The notes: generated by a model from the sequence alone, not told the origin. Shown: positions 24,632 through 32,972, counted from the first letter of the stretch. The stretch: DNA of 64,000 bases from Saccharothrix syringae (GCF_009498035.1 NZ_CP034550.1:9920001-9984000); one strand, 5' to 3'. A program made the numbers and translations.

Positions 24632-25701
24632 GTCAGCAGCTCCTCCACCAGCTTGGCCACCTGGTCGACCTCGATGAGGAAGCCGTCGTGGCCGTGCGGT
24701 GAGTGGATCACGCGGAGGTCGTCGGCACCGGGGACGGCGGCGGCGACCTCCGCCTGCGCGCGCAGCGGGTAGAGCCGGTCGGAGTCGATGCCCGCCACGA
24801 TCGTGCGCGCGGTGATCCGACCCAGCGCCGCCCGCACGCCACCCCGGTCCCGGCCCACGTCGTGGCCGTTCATGGCCCGGGTCAGCACCACGTAGCTCTC
24901 CGGGTCGAACCGGCGGAGCAGCTTCTCGGCGTGGTGGTCCAGGTAGGACTCGACGGCGTACCGCCCGTCCGGCTGCACCTCCCGCCCGAACCTCGCGTCC
25001 AGCTCGGGCTCGCTGCGGTAGCTCAGGTGCGCGATCCGCCGCGCCACGCCCAGCCCGCGCACCGGGTCCAGCGCGATGGCGTGCAGCTGCGCCGAGGCCA
25101 GCGCGATGTTCTCCGCCGACGACGCCGCGGGCGCGGCGAGCACCAGCAGCGACCGCACCCGCTCCGGCCGCGACACCGCCCACTCCAGCGCCCGCATCCC
25201 GCCCATCGACCCGCCCAGCACCGCGGCCCACGCGTCGATGCCGAGGTGGTCGGCCAGCAGCGCCTCGGCCGCCACCTGGTCGCGCACGGTGATGTCCGGG
25301 AACCGCGCGCCCCACGGCCTGCCGTCCGGCGCGGTCGCCCACGGCCCGGTGGTGCCCTGGCAGCCGCCCAGCACGTTCGGCGCGACCACGAACCACCGCT
25401 CCGGGTCCAGCGCGCGGCCGGGCCCGACCAGGCCGTCCCACCAGCCCGGCGTGGGGTGCCCCGGTTCGACCCCGCCCGCCACGTGGCTGTCGCCGGTGAG
25501 CGCGTGCAGCACGAGCACCGCGTTCGAGCGGTCCTCGTTCAGCTCGCCCCACGTCTCGTAGGCGACCGACAGCGGCAGGCCGGGCGAGGCGCCCGGGTCG
25601 GGCAGGGCACCGCGGAACCAGCGCCGCCGCCCGTGGGGATCCCCCTCCCGCCACCCGCCGGTGGCGGGAGGGGTCTTCCCGACAGTGGTCCCGGGGGTCA
25701 C
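24628..25701 (-). CDS. metX: Homoserine O-acetyltransferase
   Basis: 357 residues, alpha/beta-hydrolase fold. Early core PLSVAYETWGELN; nucleophile Ser in VLGGSMGGM; catalytic Asp in IDSDRLYP and His in SPHGHDGFL. Makes O-acetyl-L-homoserine from homoserine and acetyl-CoA for methionine synthesis. GTG at 25701 overlaps the metY stop as GTGA, so the two are co-translated. The MetX versus MetA assignment is clear from the fold; acetyl rather than succinyl specificity is inferred. Confidence 0.93.
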   Translation of the reverse strand: MTPGTTVGKTPPATGGWREGDPHGRRRWFRGALPDPGASPGLPLSVAYETWGELNEDRSNAVLVLHALTGDSHVAGGVEPGHPTPGWWDGLVGPGRALDPERWFVVAPNVLGGCQGTTGPWATAPDGRPWGARFPDITVRDQVAAEALLADHLGIDAWAAVLGGSMGGMRALEWAVSRPERVRSLLVLAAPAASSAENIALASAQLHAIALDPVRGLGVARRIAHLSYRSEPELDARFGREVQPDGRYAVESYLDHHAEKLLRRFDPESYVVLTRAMNGHDVGRDRGGVRAALGRITARTIVAGIDSDRLYPLRAQAEVAAAVPGADDLRVIHSPHGHDGFLIEVDQVAKLVEELLT

Positions 25702-26987
25702 AGCACCGACTTGGCGGCGCGGAACCCGGCCTCCAGGTCGGCCTTCAGGTCCTCCACGCCCTCCAGGCCGACGGACAGCCGGATCAGGCCCGGCGTGACG
25801 CCCGTGACGACCTGCTCGTCCGCGGTGAGCTGGCTGTGCGTGGTGCTCGCCGGGTGGATCACCAGGCTGCGGACGTCGCCGATGTTCGCCAGCTGGCTGA
25901 ACAGCTCCAGGCCGTCGACGAAGGCCCTGCCCGCCTCGACGCCGCCGTGCAGCTCGAACGACACGATGCCGCCCTGGCCGTTCGGGAGGTACTTCCGCGC
26001 CAGGTGGTGCCACGGGCTGGACTCCAGGCCCGCGTAGTGCACCTTCTCCACCTCGTCGCGCCCCTCCAGCCAGCGGGCCAGCTCCAGCGCGTTGGCCGAG
26101 TGCCGCTCCAGGCGCAGCGACAGCGTCTCGATGCCCTGCAGCACCAGGAAGCTGTTCAGCGGCGCGATGGCGGCGCCGGTGTCGCGCAGGCCCTGCACGC
26201 GCAGCTTGGCGGCGAACGCGCCGTGGCCGAGCGCGGGCCAGTACTGGAGGCCGTGGTAGCTGGGGTCGGGCTCGTTGAAGTCCGGGAACCTCCCGGCGTC
26301 GGAGAACTCGAACTTCCCGCCGTCCACGACCACGCCCGCGATCGCGGTGCCGTGGCCGCCGAGGTACTTGGTGGCGGAGTGGATCACGATGTCCGCGCCG
26401 TGCTCCAGCGGGCGCAGCAGGTACGGCGTGGGCACGGTGTTGTCCACGACCAGCGGCACGCCGGCCGCGTGCGCGACCTCGGCCACGCCCTCGACGTCGA
26501 GCACGTTGCTGCGCGGGTTGGCCAGCGACTCGGCGAAGAACGCCTTGGTGTTGGGCCGCACCGCGGCGCGCCACGCGTCGAGGTCGTCGGGGTCGTCCAC
26601 GAAGGACACCTCGATGCCCAGCTTGGGCAGGGTGTAGTGGAACAGGTTGTAGGTGCCGCCGTAGAGGGAGGCGCTGGAGACGAGGTGGTCGCCGGCGCGG
26701 GCGAGGTTGAGCACGGTCGCGGTCTCGGCGGCCTGCCCGGAGGCGAACGCCACCGCCGCCACGCCGCCCTCCAGCGCGGCGACCCGCTGTTCGAGCACGT
26801 CCTGGGTGGGGTTGTTGATGCGGGTGTAGATGTTGCCCGGCTCCGCGAGGCTGAACAGCGCCGCGCCGTGCGCGGTGTCGCGGAAGACGAACGAGGTGGT
26901 CTGGTAGATCGGCGTGGCCCGGGCGCCGGTGGCGGGGTCGGGCGCGGCGCCGGAGTGGACCTGCTTGGTGTCGAACGACCAGGACAT
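25698..26987 (-). CDS. metY: O-acetylhomoserine sulfhydrylase (PLP)
   Basis: 429 residues, Cys/Met-metabolism PLP enzyme. The cofactor Lys is in IVIHSATKYLGGHG; other family marks are ASGQAAETATVLNLARAGDH and SLANPRSNVLDVEGVA. Converts O-acetylhomoserine and sulfide to homocysteine. ATG at 26987 is chosen because AGGAG lies 8 nt upstream and the family begins with WSFDTKQVHSG; an upstream in-frame ATG lacks support. A leader peptide gene ends 75 nt upstream, suggesting attenuation. Confidence 0.93.
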   Translation of the reverse strand: MSWSFDTKQVHSGAAPDPATGARATPIYQTTSFVFRDTAHGAALFSLAEPGNIYTRINNPTQDVLEQRVAALEGGVAAVAFASGQAAETATVLNLARAGDHLVSSASLYGGTYNLFHYTLPKLGIEVSFVDDPDDLDAWRAAVRPNTKAFFAESLANPRSNVLDVEGVAEVAHAAGVPLVVDNTVPTPYLLRPLEHGADIVIHSATKYLGGHGTAIAGVVVDGGKFEFSDAGRFPDFNEPDPSYHGLQYWPALGHGAFAAKLRVQGLRDTGAAIAPLNSFLVLQGIETLSLRLERHSANALELARWLEGRDEVEKVHYAGLESSPWHHLARKYLPNGQGGIVSFELHGGVEAGRAFVDGLELFSQLANIGDVRSLVIHPASTTHSQLTADEQVVTGVTPGLIRLSVGLEGVEDLKADLEAGFRAAKSVL

Positions 26988-27062
26988 GCTGGGGCTCCTG
27001 TCTGGCTGGGGGGAGGAGAAGGGCACGCCGAAGGGGGGACGGCAGTGCTGGAACGAGGTGGA

Positions 27063-27134
27063 TCAGCCGATGCGACAGGCCATGCTGGTGACCCGCACGT
27101 AATCGACGTGCCGTCGGGCCACCAGCAGACTCAT
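27063..27134 (-). CDS. Putative leader peptide of the metYX operon
   Basis: 23 codons, starting MSLLVARRHVDY and ending SMACRIG. It fits the actinobacterial leader peptides with an RRHVDL-x-RV-x-x-x-x-C core found upstream of sulfur-assimilation genes. A single Cys codon lies four codons from the end, so ribosome stalling or release dependent on cysteine supply could control metYX. It lacks a Shine-Dalgarno sequence and has TACTTT 7 nt upstream, so it is probably translated from the very 5' end. I did not find a clear terminator hairpin between it and metY. Confidence 0.7.
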   Translation of the reverse strand: MSLLVARRHVDYVRVTSMACRIG

Positions 27135-27141
27135 GTGGCTG

Positions 27142-27147
27142 AAAGTA
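27142..27147 (-). promoter_or_regulatory. -10-like hexamer of the metYX leader
   Basis: Minus-strand TACTTT, 7 nt before the leader peptide ATG, placing the transcript start at or next to that codon. Confidence 0.45.
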
Positions 27148-27193
27148 GCGTTGGGTGAGCATCGACGACAGGGCGTCCACGTCCTGGGACGCC

Positions 27194-27199
27194 TAGGGT
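27194..27199 (+). promoter_or_regulatory. -10-like hexamer of the Gfo/Idh/MocA gene
   Basis: TAGGGT, 7 nt before the ATG at 27207, no ribosome site; probable leaderless start, divergent from the metYX leader. Confidence 0.4.
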
Positions 27200-27206
27200 T
27201 CGGCCC

Positions 27207-28226
27207 ATGCGCACCGCACTGATCGGCTACGGGCTCGGCGGAGCCGCGTTCCACGCCCCGTTCATCGACACCACGCCCGGCCTCCGGCTGGCGGCCGTGG
27301 TCACCGGCAACCCGGAGCGGCGGGCCGAGGTGGGGGCCCGCTACCCCGGGGCGGACCTGATCGCGTCACCGGAGGAGCTGTGGGCGCGGGCCGACGAGTT
27401 CGACCTGGCCGTGGTGACCACGCCGAACCGCCTGCACGCCGAGCACGCCCGCGCCGCGCTGGAGCACGGCCTGAACGCCGTGGTGGACAAGCCGTTCGCC
27501 GGTTCGGCCGCGGTGGCGCGCGGGCTGGCCGACCTGGCCGCGTCCCGGGGGCTGCTGCTCGCGCCGTTCCACAACCGGCGGTGGGACGGCGACTTCCGCA
27601 CGGTGTCGCGGCTGGTCGGCGACGGCGAGCTGGGCCGGGTGCACCGGTTCGAGTCGCGGTTCGAGCGGTGGCGGCCGGAGGTCAGGGACTCGTGGAAGGA
27701 GTCCGGCGACCCGGCGGACCTGGGCAGCATCGTGTTCGACCTGGGCACGCACCTGGTGGACCAGGCCATCGCCCTGTTCGGCCGGCCCACCTCGGTGTAC
27801 GCGGAGGTGCGGGTGCTGCGGCCGGGCGCGAAGGCCGACGACGACGCGTTCCTGGCGCTGACCCACGCCGGCGGGGTGGTGTCGCACCTGTGGGCGTCGG
27901 CGCTGGCGGCCTCGCCCGGGCCGCGGTTCCGGGTGCTGGGCGACCGGTCGGCGTTCGTGAAGTCCGGGATGGACCCGCAGGAGGAGGCGCTGAAGGCGGG
28001 CGCGGTGCCCGGCGGTCCCGGCTGGGGCGAGGACGCGGAGGAGCGGTGGGGCCTGCTGGGCTCGACGCCCGTGCGCACCGAACCCGGCGCCTACCAGGAG
28101 TTCTACGCGGCCGTCGCGGCGGGCGCCGCCCCGGTGCCGGTGGCCGACGCGGTGGCCGGGCTGGAGGTGCTGGAGGCCGCGTTCGAGTCGGCGCGGACGG
28201 GGGCGGTCATCTCGCTTGCCCACTAA
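27207..28226 (+). CDS. Gfo/Idh/MocA family oxidoreductase
   Basis: 339 residues. The N-terminal NAD(P)-binding Rossmann fold (about 1-120) shows TALIGYGLGGAAFHAP, and NAVVDKPFA stands in the position of the family's EKP motif. The C-terminal alpha/beta domain (about 125-339) includes GSIVFDLGTHLVDQAIALFG, where the conserved His lies. Acts on a sugar, polyol or similar small substrate that cannot be named from sequence. Its TAA stop lies inside the operator of the next gene. Confidence 0.88.
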   Translation: MRTALIGYGLGGAAFHAPFIDTTPGLRLAAVVTGNPERRAEVGARYPGADLIASPEELWARADEFDLAVVTTPNRLHAEHARAALEHGLNAVVDKPFAGSAAVARGLADLAASRGLLLAPFHNRRWDGDFRTVSRLVGDGELGRVHRFESRFERWRPEVRDSWKESGDPADLGSIVFDLGTHLVDQAIALFGRPTSVYAEVRVLRPGAKADDDAFLALTHAGGVVSHLWASALAASPGPRFRVLGDRSAFVKSGMDPQEEALKAGAVPGGPGWGEDAEERWGLLGSTPVRTEPGAYQEFYAAVAAGAAPVPVADAVAGLEVLEAAFESARTGAVISLAH

Positions 28227-28251
28227 GTCTCTTAGTCACTAAGATTCTTGT
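28222..28251 (+). promoter_or_regulatory. Tandem palindromic operator over the monooxygenase promoter
   Basis: ACTAAGTCTCTTAGT (28222-28236, perfect 6-bp arms) is followed at a 16-bp step by the related ACTAAGATTCTTGT (28238-28251). The second copy contains TAAGAT (28240-28245), 6 nt before the ATG at 28252, and TTGCCC (28216-28221) sits 18 nt before it. The first copy covers the preceding gene's stop. A MarR- or TetR-type repressor encoded elsewhere is likely. Confidence 0.6.
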
Positions 28252-29799
28252 ATGACGAATGAGCGTGTGCGGGTGTTGGTCGTCGGCACCGGGCTGGGCG
28301 GCGCGTCCGCGGCCCTGTTCCTGGCGCGGCAGGGGGTTCGGGTGCTCGCGGTGTCCAAGCACCGCGGCACCTCGCCGCACCCCAAGGCAACCGGGCAGGT
28401 CCAGCGGACCATGGAGCTGCTGCGGCAGGGCGGGGTCGCCGACGAGGTGCGCGCCGGCGGTGCGGGGCACGACGCCGGGCTGATCATCAAGGTCGCGGAG
28501 AGCCTGCGCGGCCGGGTGTTCCACACCGTCGTGTCGCAGGGCGACGAGCTGGACACCCCGCTGAGCCCCGAGCGGCACGGCATGGCGAGCCAGGACCAGG
28601 TCGAGCCGATCCTCGTGCGCCGGGCCCGGGAACTGGGCGCGGACGTGCGGTTCCGGACCGAGCTGGTCTCCTTCCGGCAGGACGACGACGGGGTGACCGC
28701 CCGGCTGCTGGACCGGGAGTCCGGGCGGACCTACGAGGTGCGGGCGGACTACCTGGTCGGCGCCGACGGGCACCGCAGCCGCGTGCGCGAGGCGCTGGGC
28801 GTCGAGCGCGACGGCCGCGGCACGCTCTCCCGCCACCTCGGCATCGTGTTCGAGGCGGACCTGAGCGACCACATCGTCCCCGGCGCGATCACCCTGTACT
28901 ACTTCCAGAACCCGGCCTTCACCGGCGCGTTCGTGGCCACCAACACGGCGCGGCGCAACGTGTTCACCGTGGAGCTGGACCCCGCCCGCGAGTCGGCCGC
29001 GGACTACCCGCCGCAGCGGTGCGCGGAGCTGCTGCGCGTCGCCACGGACGTGCCGGACCTGGAGCCGGAGATCCTGGAGACCACCGAGTGGGAGATGGCC
29101 GCCTGGCTGAGCCGGCGCTTCCGCGTCGGCCGGGTCTTCCTGGTCGGCGACGCGGCCAAGGTGACCCCGCCGACCGGCGGCCTGGGCGGCAACACCGCCG
29201 TCGGCGACGGCTACGACCTCGCCTGGAAGCTCGCCGCCGTGCTGCGCGGCGAGGCCGGCGACGGCCTGCTGGACAGCTACGAGGCCGAGCGGCGCCCGTA
29301 CGCGCGGCTGGTGGTCGACGGCTCGTTCGCCAACTACGTGCAGCGCTTCGCACCGCACCTGGCCGGCCCGGACGTGCCCGCGCCGGTCGACCAGCACGAG
29401 CTGACCCTGGGCTACCGCTGCCGCTCCACCGCGGTCGTCATCGAGGACGACGACCCGGCCCCCATGGAGGACCCGAACCGGCCCAGCGGCCGGGCCGGGT
29501 TCCGCGCCCCGCACGTCCAGGTCGAGCACGGCGGCAAGACCGGGTCCACCCTGGACCTGTTCGGCGACTGGGTGCTGCTCGCGCTCGACCCGGCCTGGCG
29601 CGCCGCGCCCGTCGACGTGCCCGAGCTGGCCGACCCGACCGGCGAGCTGGCCCGGCGGTACGGCACCGGCCCGCGCGGCGCGGCGCTGGTGCGCCCGGAC
29701 GGCGTGATCGCCTGGCGGACCACCGAGCTGCCCGCCGACCCGGCCGCGACGGTCAGCGCGGTGCTGGACCGGGTCCTGGACCGGGCTCCGGCTCGCTGA
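28252..29799 (+). CDS. FAD-dependent aromatic monooxygenase (hydroxylase)
   Basis: 515 residues, group A flavoprotein hydroxylase. FAD-binding VVGTGLGGASAALFLARQG at the N-terminus, the DG motif YLVGADGHRSRVREALG, and the second FAD motif VFLVGDAAKVTPPTGGLGGN with the helix GDGYDLAWKLA. The C-terminal extension (about 400-515) resembles the thioredoxin-like domain of phenol or polyketide hydroxylases. It hydroxylates an aromatic or polyketide substrate with NAD(P)H. No biosynthetic cluster surrounds it, so detoxification or catabolism is as likely as antibiotic tailoring. Its end overlaps the convergent transporter gene by 47 nt. Confidence 0.88.
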   Translation: MTNERVRVLVVGTGLGGASAALFLARQGVRVLAVSKHRGTSPHPKATGQVQRTMELLRQGGVADEVRAGGAGHDAGLIIKVAESLRGRVFHTVVSQGDELDTPLSPERHGMASQDQVEPILVRRARELGADVRFRTELVSFRQDDDGVTARLLDRESGRTYEVRADYLVGADGHRSRVREALGVERDGRGTLSRHLGIVFEADLSDHIVPGAITLYYFQNPAFTGAFVATNTARRNVFTVELDPARESAADYPPQRCAELLRVATDVPDLEPEILETTEWEMAAWLSRRFRVGRVFLVGDAAKVTPPTGGLGGNTAVGDGYDLAWKLAAVLRGEAGDGLLDSYEAERRPYARLVVDGSFANYVQRFAPHLAGPDVPAPVDQHELTLGYRCRSTAVVIEDDDPAPMEDPNRPSGRAGFRAPHVQVEHGGKTGSTLDLFGDWVLLALDPAWRAAPVDVPELADPTGELARRYGTGPRGAALVRPDGVIAWRTTELPADPAATVSAVLDRVLDRAPAR

Positions 29800-31063
29800 C
29801 GCCCCGGCGCGCGGTCTCCCCGATCGCCAGCAGGCACAGGGCGCTGACCAGCGCGCCACCCACCAGGTACAGCGAGATCGGCCACGAGTCGTGCGTCGGC
29901 GTGGCCCCCAGCAGCCACGTCGCCACGACCGGGGACAGCCCGCCGCCGAGCACGGCGCCCAGCTGGTAGCTCAGCGCCACCCCGCTGTAGCGCACGCGCG
30001 TGCCGAACAGCTCGGCGTAGTAGGCGGGCATCGGCCCGAAGATCGCCGCCCCACCGGCCATCGCCGCCACCACCGCCAGCACGACCAGGCCCGTCGACCG
30101 GGTCTCCAGCAGCCGGAAGAACGGGAAGGCGAACGCGCCGAGGAACACCGCGCCGCCCAGCATCACCGGCAGCCGCCCGACCCGGTCGGCCAGCCGCGCG
30201 AACACCAGGATCGCCGCGGCCTGCGCGCAGGAGCCCAGCAGGCCCGCGTTGAGCAGCGTCGAGCGCGGCATGCCGAGCTGCCGGGTGCCGTAGGACACCG
30301 CGAAGGTGACCACGACGAAGATGAACATGTTGAACCCCAGGTTCACCCCGGCGCCCAGCAGCACCCGCCGCCACGAGTCGCGCAGCACCGCGACGACCGG
30401 CAGCCGCACCGCGCCCGCCCGGTCCCGCGCCTCGCGGAACACCGGGCTCTCCTCCACCGACAGCCGCAGGTACAGGCCGACGCCCACCAGCACGAGGCTG
30501 AGCAGGAACGGCACCCGCCAGCCCCAGTCCGGGAACGCGTCGCCGGACACCGCGGTCGACGCCGCCATCGCGCCGTTGGCCAGCAGCAGGCCGATCGGCG
30601 AGCCGAGGAACGTCCAGCTGCCGTACCAGGCGGTCCGCCCCGGCGGGGCGTGCTCGACCGCCATCAGGGTCGCGCCGCCCTGCTCGCCGCCGAGGAAGAA
30701 GCCCTGCGCGAGCCGCAGGAGCACCAGCAGCAGCGGGGCGGCCAGCCCGATCGACGAGTAGCCCGGCAGCAGGCCGATCAGCGCCGTGCACAGGCCGGTG
30801 GCGGTCAGCGTCAGCACGAGCATCGAGCGCCGGCCGACGCGGTCGCCGAAGTGGCCGATCACCGCGGCGCCGAGCGGGCGGGCCAGGAAGCCCGCGCCGA
30901 AGGTGGCGAACGCCAGCAGCGTGCCGATCCTCGGGTCGAAGGACGGGAAGAACAGCTCGTCGAACACCAGCGCGGACGCGGTGCCGTAGAGGAGGAAGTC
31001 GTAGAGCTCCACCGCGTTCCCGGCCGAAGCGGCCAGCGCCACCCTGCGCACCCCGGAAGCCAT
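29753..31063 (-). CDS. MFS transporter, metabolite:H+ symporter (MHS) type
   Basis: 436 residues, 12 predicted membrane segments. MHS signatures: ELYDFLLYGTAS in the first helix region, then GAAVIGHFGDRVGRRS between helices 2 and 3, and RLAQGFFLGGEQGGATLM. Probably imports an organic acid or betaine-like solute by proton symport; the substrate is unknown. The start ATG at 31063 has CAGGGT 6 nt upstream. The C-terminus is Pro-rich and overlaps the monooxygenase 3' end. Confidence 0.88.
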   Translation of the reverse strand: MASGVRRVALAASAGNAVELYDFLLYGTASALVFDELFFPSFDPRIGTLLAFATFGAGFLARPLGAAVIGHFGDRVGRRSMLVLTLTATGLCTALIGLLPGYSSIGLAAPLLLVLLRLAQGFFLGGEQGGATLMAVEHAPPGRTAWYGSWTFLGSPIGLLLANGAMAASTAVSGDAFPDWGWRVPFLLSLVLVGVGLYLRLSVEESPVFREARDRAGAVRLPVVAVLRDSWRRVLLGAGVNLGFNMFIFVVVTFAVSYGTRQLGMPRSTLLNAGLLGSCAQAAAILVFARLADRVGRLPVMLGGAVFLGAFAFPFFRLLETRSTGLVVLAVVAAMAGGAAIFGPMPAYYAELFGTRVRYSGVALSYQLGAVLGGGLSPVVATWLLGATPTHDSWPISLYLVGGALVSALCLLAIGETARRGVSEPEPGPGPGPAPR

Positions 31064-31069
31064 CCACCC

Positions 31070-31075
31070 ACCCTG
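31070..31075 (-). promoter_or_regulatory. -10-like hexamer of the MFS gene
   Basis: Minus-strand CAGGGT, 6 nt before the ATG at 31063; probable leaderless start. Confidence 0.3.
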
Positions 31076-31098
31076 GCCCGGCGGGCGCGATCACGACC

Positions 31099-31127
31099 TT
31101 GACAGTGAGCCAGCTCACAGACAACAT
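31099..31127 (+). promoter_or_regulatory. Promoter with embedded palindrome upstream of repeat-bearing lipase
   Basis: TTGACA (31099-31104) and the weak CAACAT (31122-31127) are 17 nt apart, and the palindrome GTGAGC-CA-GCTCAC (31105-31118) fills the spacer, a typical repressor position. Confidence 0.45.
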
Positions 31128-31167
31128 CCGACGCGTCTCTGCCTACTCGCCAGTAGTGAGGTTGACG

Positions 31168-32274
31168 ATGCCCTTACGCCCGCCCGCTCGACCGGCAGCA
31201 CCGACCCGGCTCACGGCGCTCACCCGACACGCAGCGCTCACCCGGCTCACGGCGCTCACCAGACGCGCGGCGTTCACCCGACGCGCAGCGCTCACCCGGC
31301 TCACGGCGCTCGCCTGGCTTACGGCGCTCACCCGACGAGCAGCGCTCGCCCGACGCGCAGCGCTCACCAGACGCGCGGCGCTCACCAGACGCGCGGCGCT
31401 CACCAGACGCGCAGCGCTCGCCTTGGCCGCAGCCCTCGTCCTGACCACGGCATCGCCGGCTTCGGTGACCGCCTCCCCCGAGCCCCGGGACTACGTCGCC
31501 CTGGGCGACTCCTTCGCCTCCGGCCCCCTCATCCCCTTCCAGCGCACCGACCCGCTGGGCTGCTTCCGCTCCACCCGCAACTACGCCGCCCTGGTCGCCG
31601 CGGACCTCGGCGCCCGGCTCACCGACGTCACCTGCGGCGGCGCCACCACCCGGCACCTGACCGAGCCGCAGGACGTCCTGCTCGGCCCCAACCCGCCCCA
31701 GCTCGACGCGCTGCGCCCGGGCACCGACCTGGTCACCGTGACCATCGGCGGCAACGACGTCGGCTTCGGCGAGATCATCACGAACTGCGCCCAGGACAGC
31801 CTGCTCGACCCCCTGGGCAACCCCTGCACCCGCCGCTACACCGCCAACGGCACCGACGAGCTGGCCGCGCGCGTCGAGGCCCTGGGCCCGAAGCTGGCCG
31901 CCGTGCTCCAGGGCATCCGGCAGCGCGCCCCGGGAGCGCACGTCGTCGTGGTCGGCTACCTGCGCATCCTGCCGCCCGCGCACGGCTGCTGGCCGCTGGT
32001 GCCGATCTCGGTGGGCGACGTGCCGTACCTGGACGCCACCGAGCGCCGGCTCAACGCGGAGCTGGGCGCGCGGGCCGCCGAGGCGGGCGCGGCGTTCGTC
32101 GACCCCTACCCGTCGGGGCTCGGCCGGGACGTGTGCCAACTCCCGGGCGTGAAGTGGGTCGAGGGCCTGGTGCCGACCGCGCCCGCCGCCCCCGTGCACC
32201 CGAACGCCGCCGGCATGCGCGCGGTCGCGGACCTGATCACCGCGAGCCTGGGGCAGGACCACACTTTCCGGTGA
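31168..32274 (+). CDS. Secreted SGNH/GDSL lipase with repeat-expanded N-terminus
   Basis: 368 residues from ATG 31168, which follows GAGG. About 75 residues made of Arg-rich six-residue repeats (TRRAAL, TRLTAL variants) precede the hydrophobic signal core (AALALAAALVLTTASPAS). The mature SGNH domain has the nucleophile in VALGDSFASG, block III in TIGGNDVGFGE, and the catalytic His in VHPNAAGMRAVAD. Similar in catalytic domain to the lipase at 14.5-15.3 kb but not a close copy. The long basic n-region is highly unusual for a signal peptide; export may depend on only the last repeat. A start further in cannot be excluded. Confidence 0.8.
   Translation: MPLRPPARPAAPTRLTALTRHAALTRLTALTRRAAFTRRAALTRLTALAWLTALTRRAALARRAALTRRAALTRRAALTRRAALALAAALVLTTASPASVTASPEPRDYVALGDSFASGPLIPFQRTDPLGCFRSTRNYAALVAADLGARLTDVTCGGATTRHLTEPQDVLLGPNPPQLDALRPGTDLVTVTIGGNDVGFGEIITNCAQDSLLDPLGNPCTRRYTANGTDELAARVEALGPKLAAVLQGIRQRAPGAHVVVVGYLRILPPAHGCWPLVPISVGDVPYLDATERRLNAELGARAAEAGAAFVDPYPSGLGRDVCQLPGVKWVEGLVPTAPAAPVHPNAAGMRAVADLITASLGQDHTFR
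31208..31425 (+). repeat. 18-bp in-frame tandem repeat in the lipase gene
   Basis: About twelve imperfect copies of an 18-nt unit such as CTCACCAGACGCGCGGCG or CTCACCCGGCTCACGGCG, each adding six residues. The last three copies (about 31360-31415) are almost identical, suggesting recent slippage. Confidence 0.85.
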
Positions 32275-32288
32275 GATGACTGGAGGGA

Positions 32289-32669
32289 GTGGTGCGGTGG
32301 GCCCATGGTGGGCACATGGCACCACTCCCCCTCCTCGCGGCCATCGCCGCGCTGGTACCCGGTTTCGTCGTCCCCGAGTCGAGCTTCGTGCTGAGCACGA
32401 CGCGGGCCGGGGCGCTCCAGATCGTCAACCTCACCTGCGAGCCCGCCGGGGGCCTGCACCCCAGGGCGGACGAGACGTGCCTGGCGCTGTCCGGGGCGGA
32501 CGGCCAGGTGGGCGACCTGCCGCCCGGCGAGGCCGTCTGCACGCTGGAGTACGCACCGGTCCGGGTCAAGGCCAGCGGCCGGTGGCGCGGCGAGCGGCGC
32601 ACGTTCGAGGCCGAGTTCCCCAACGCCTGCGTCATGCGCGCGCAGACCGGACCGGTCTTCGACTTCTGA
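32289..32669 (+). CDS. Secreted subtilisin inhibitor-like protein (SSI family, I16)
   Basis: 126 residues from GTG 32289, or 117 from ATG 32316. The longer form supplies an Arg for the signal peptide n-region (core PLPLLAAIAALVPG). The mature part follows the Streptomyces subtilisin inhibitor pattern: LTCEPAGGLHP, four Cys in the family positions, the reactive loop CTLEYAPV, GRWRGERRTFEAEF, and the ending CVMRAQTGPVFDF. By position P1 is Leu and P1' Glu, against Met-Val in classic SSI, predicting a chymotrypsin/subtilisin-type target. Small for the family. It lies directly after the lipase gene. Confidence 0.82.
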   Translation: MVRWAHGGHMAPLPLLAAIAALVPGFVVPESSFVLSTTRAGALQIVNLTCEPAGGLHPRADETCLALSGADGQVGDLPPGEAVCTLEYAPVRVKASGRWRGERRTFEAEFPNACVMRAQTGPVFDF

Positions 32670-32701
32670 GCACCGCGGGACCGCCCGGGCGAAGAGCCCG
32701 G

Positions 32702-32741
32702 GAGGGGGCCGCGACACCGCCGCCGAAGTCGTGGCCCCCTC
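32702..32741 (+). terminator. Terminator after the SSI-like gene
   Basis: A 14-bp stem (GAGGGGGCCGCGAC with its complement, one G-T wobble) and a 12-nt loop. A smaller CCCGGGC hairpin lies just before it. Confidence 0.7.
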
Positions 32742-32972
32742 CGCGGGTTTGCCGAGGTCGTCGGACCTCTTGGCAGTGACGTTAGGGAGTAGGTAGCACC
32801 ACCGTCAACGAAGTTCACATCGGTGAAACCCGCCGGGGCGGTGGGGTTCGCCGATTTCCGTCACGCAGCGGTGGCCCGCCTGCTCCACCCGAGTGATCGG
32901 ACCTCTTCCGCACGAGCGCTGCGTCTCAACCGTCCCGATCTATCCTCCGCGCGATGCGTTTGGGGGATGACG

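Noticed and set aside
28252..31063. Antibiotic biosynthesis cluster around the flavin hydroxylase and MFS transporter
   Set aside because: No polyketide, peptide or terpene synthase genes are near; the two genes are convergent and not an operon.
32743..32972. Gene in the SSI-aarF gap
   Set aside because: Open frame continues into aarF but has no start signal or composition of a membrane protein lead; treated as untranslated.
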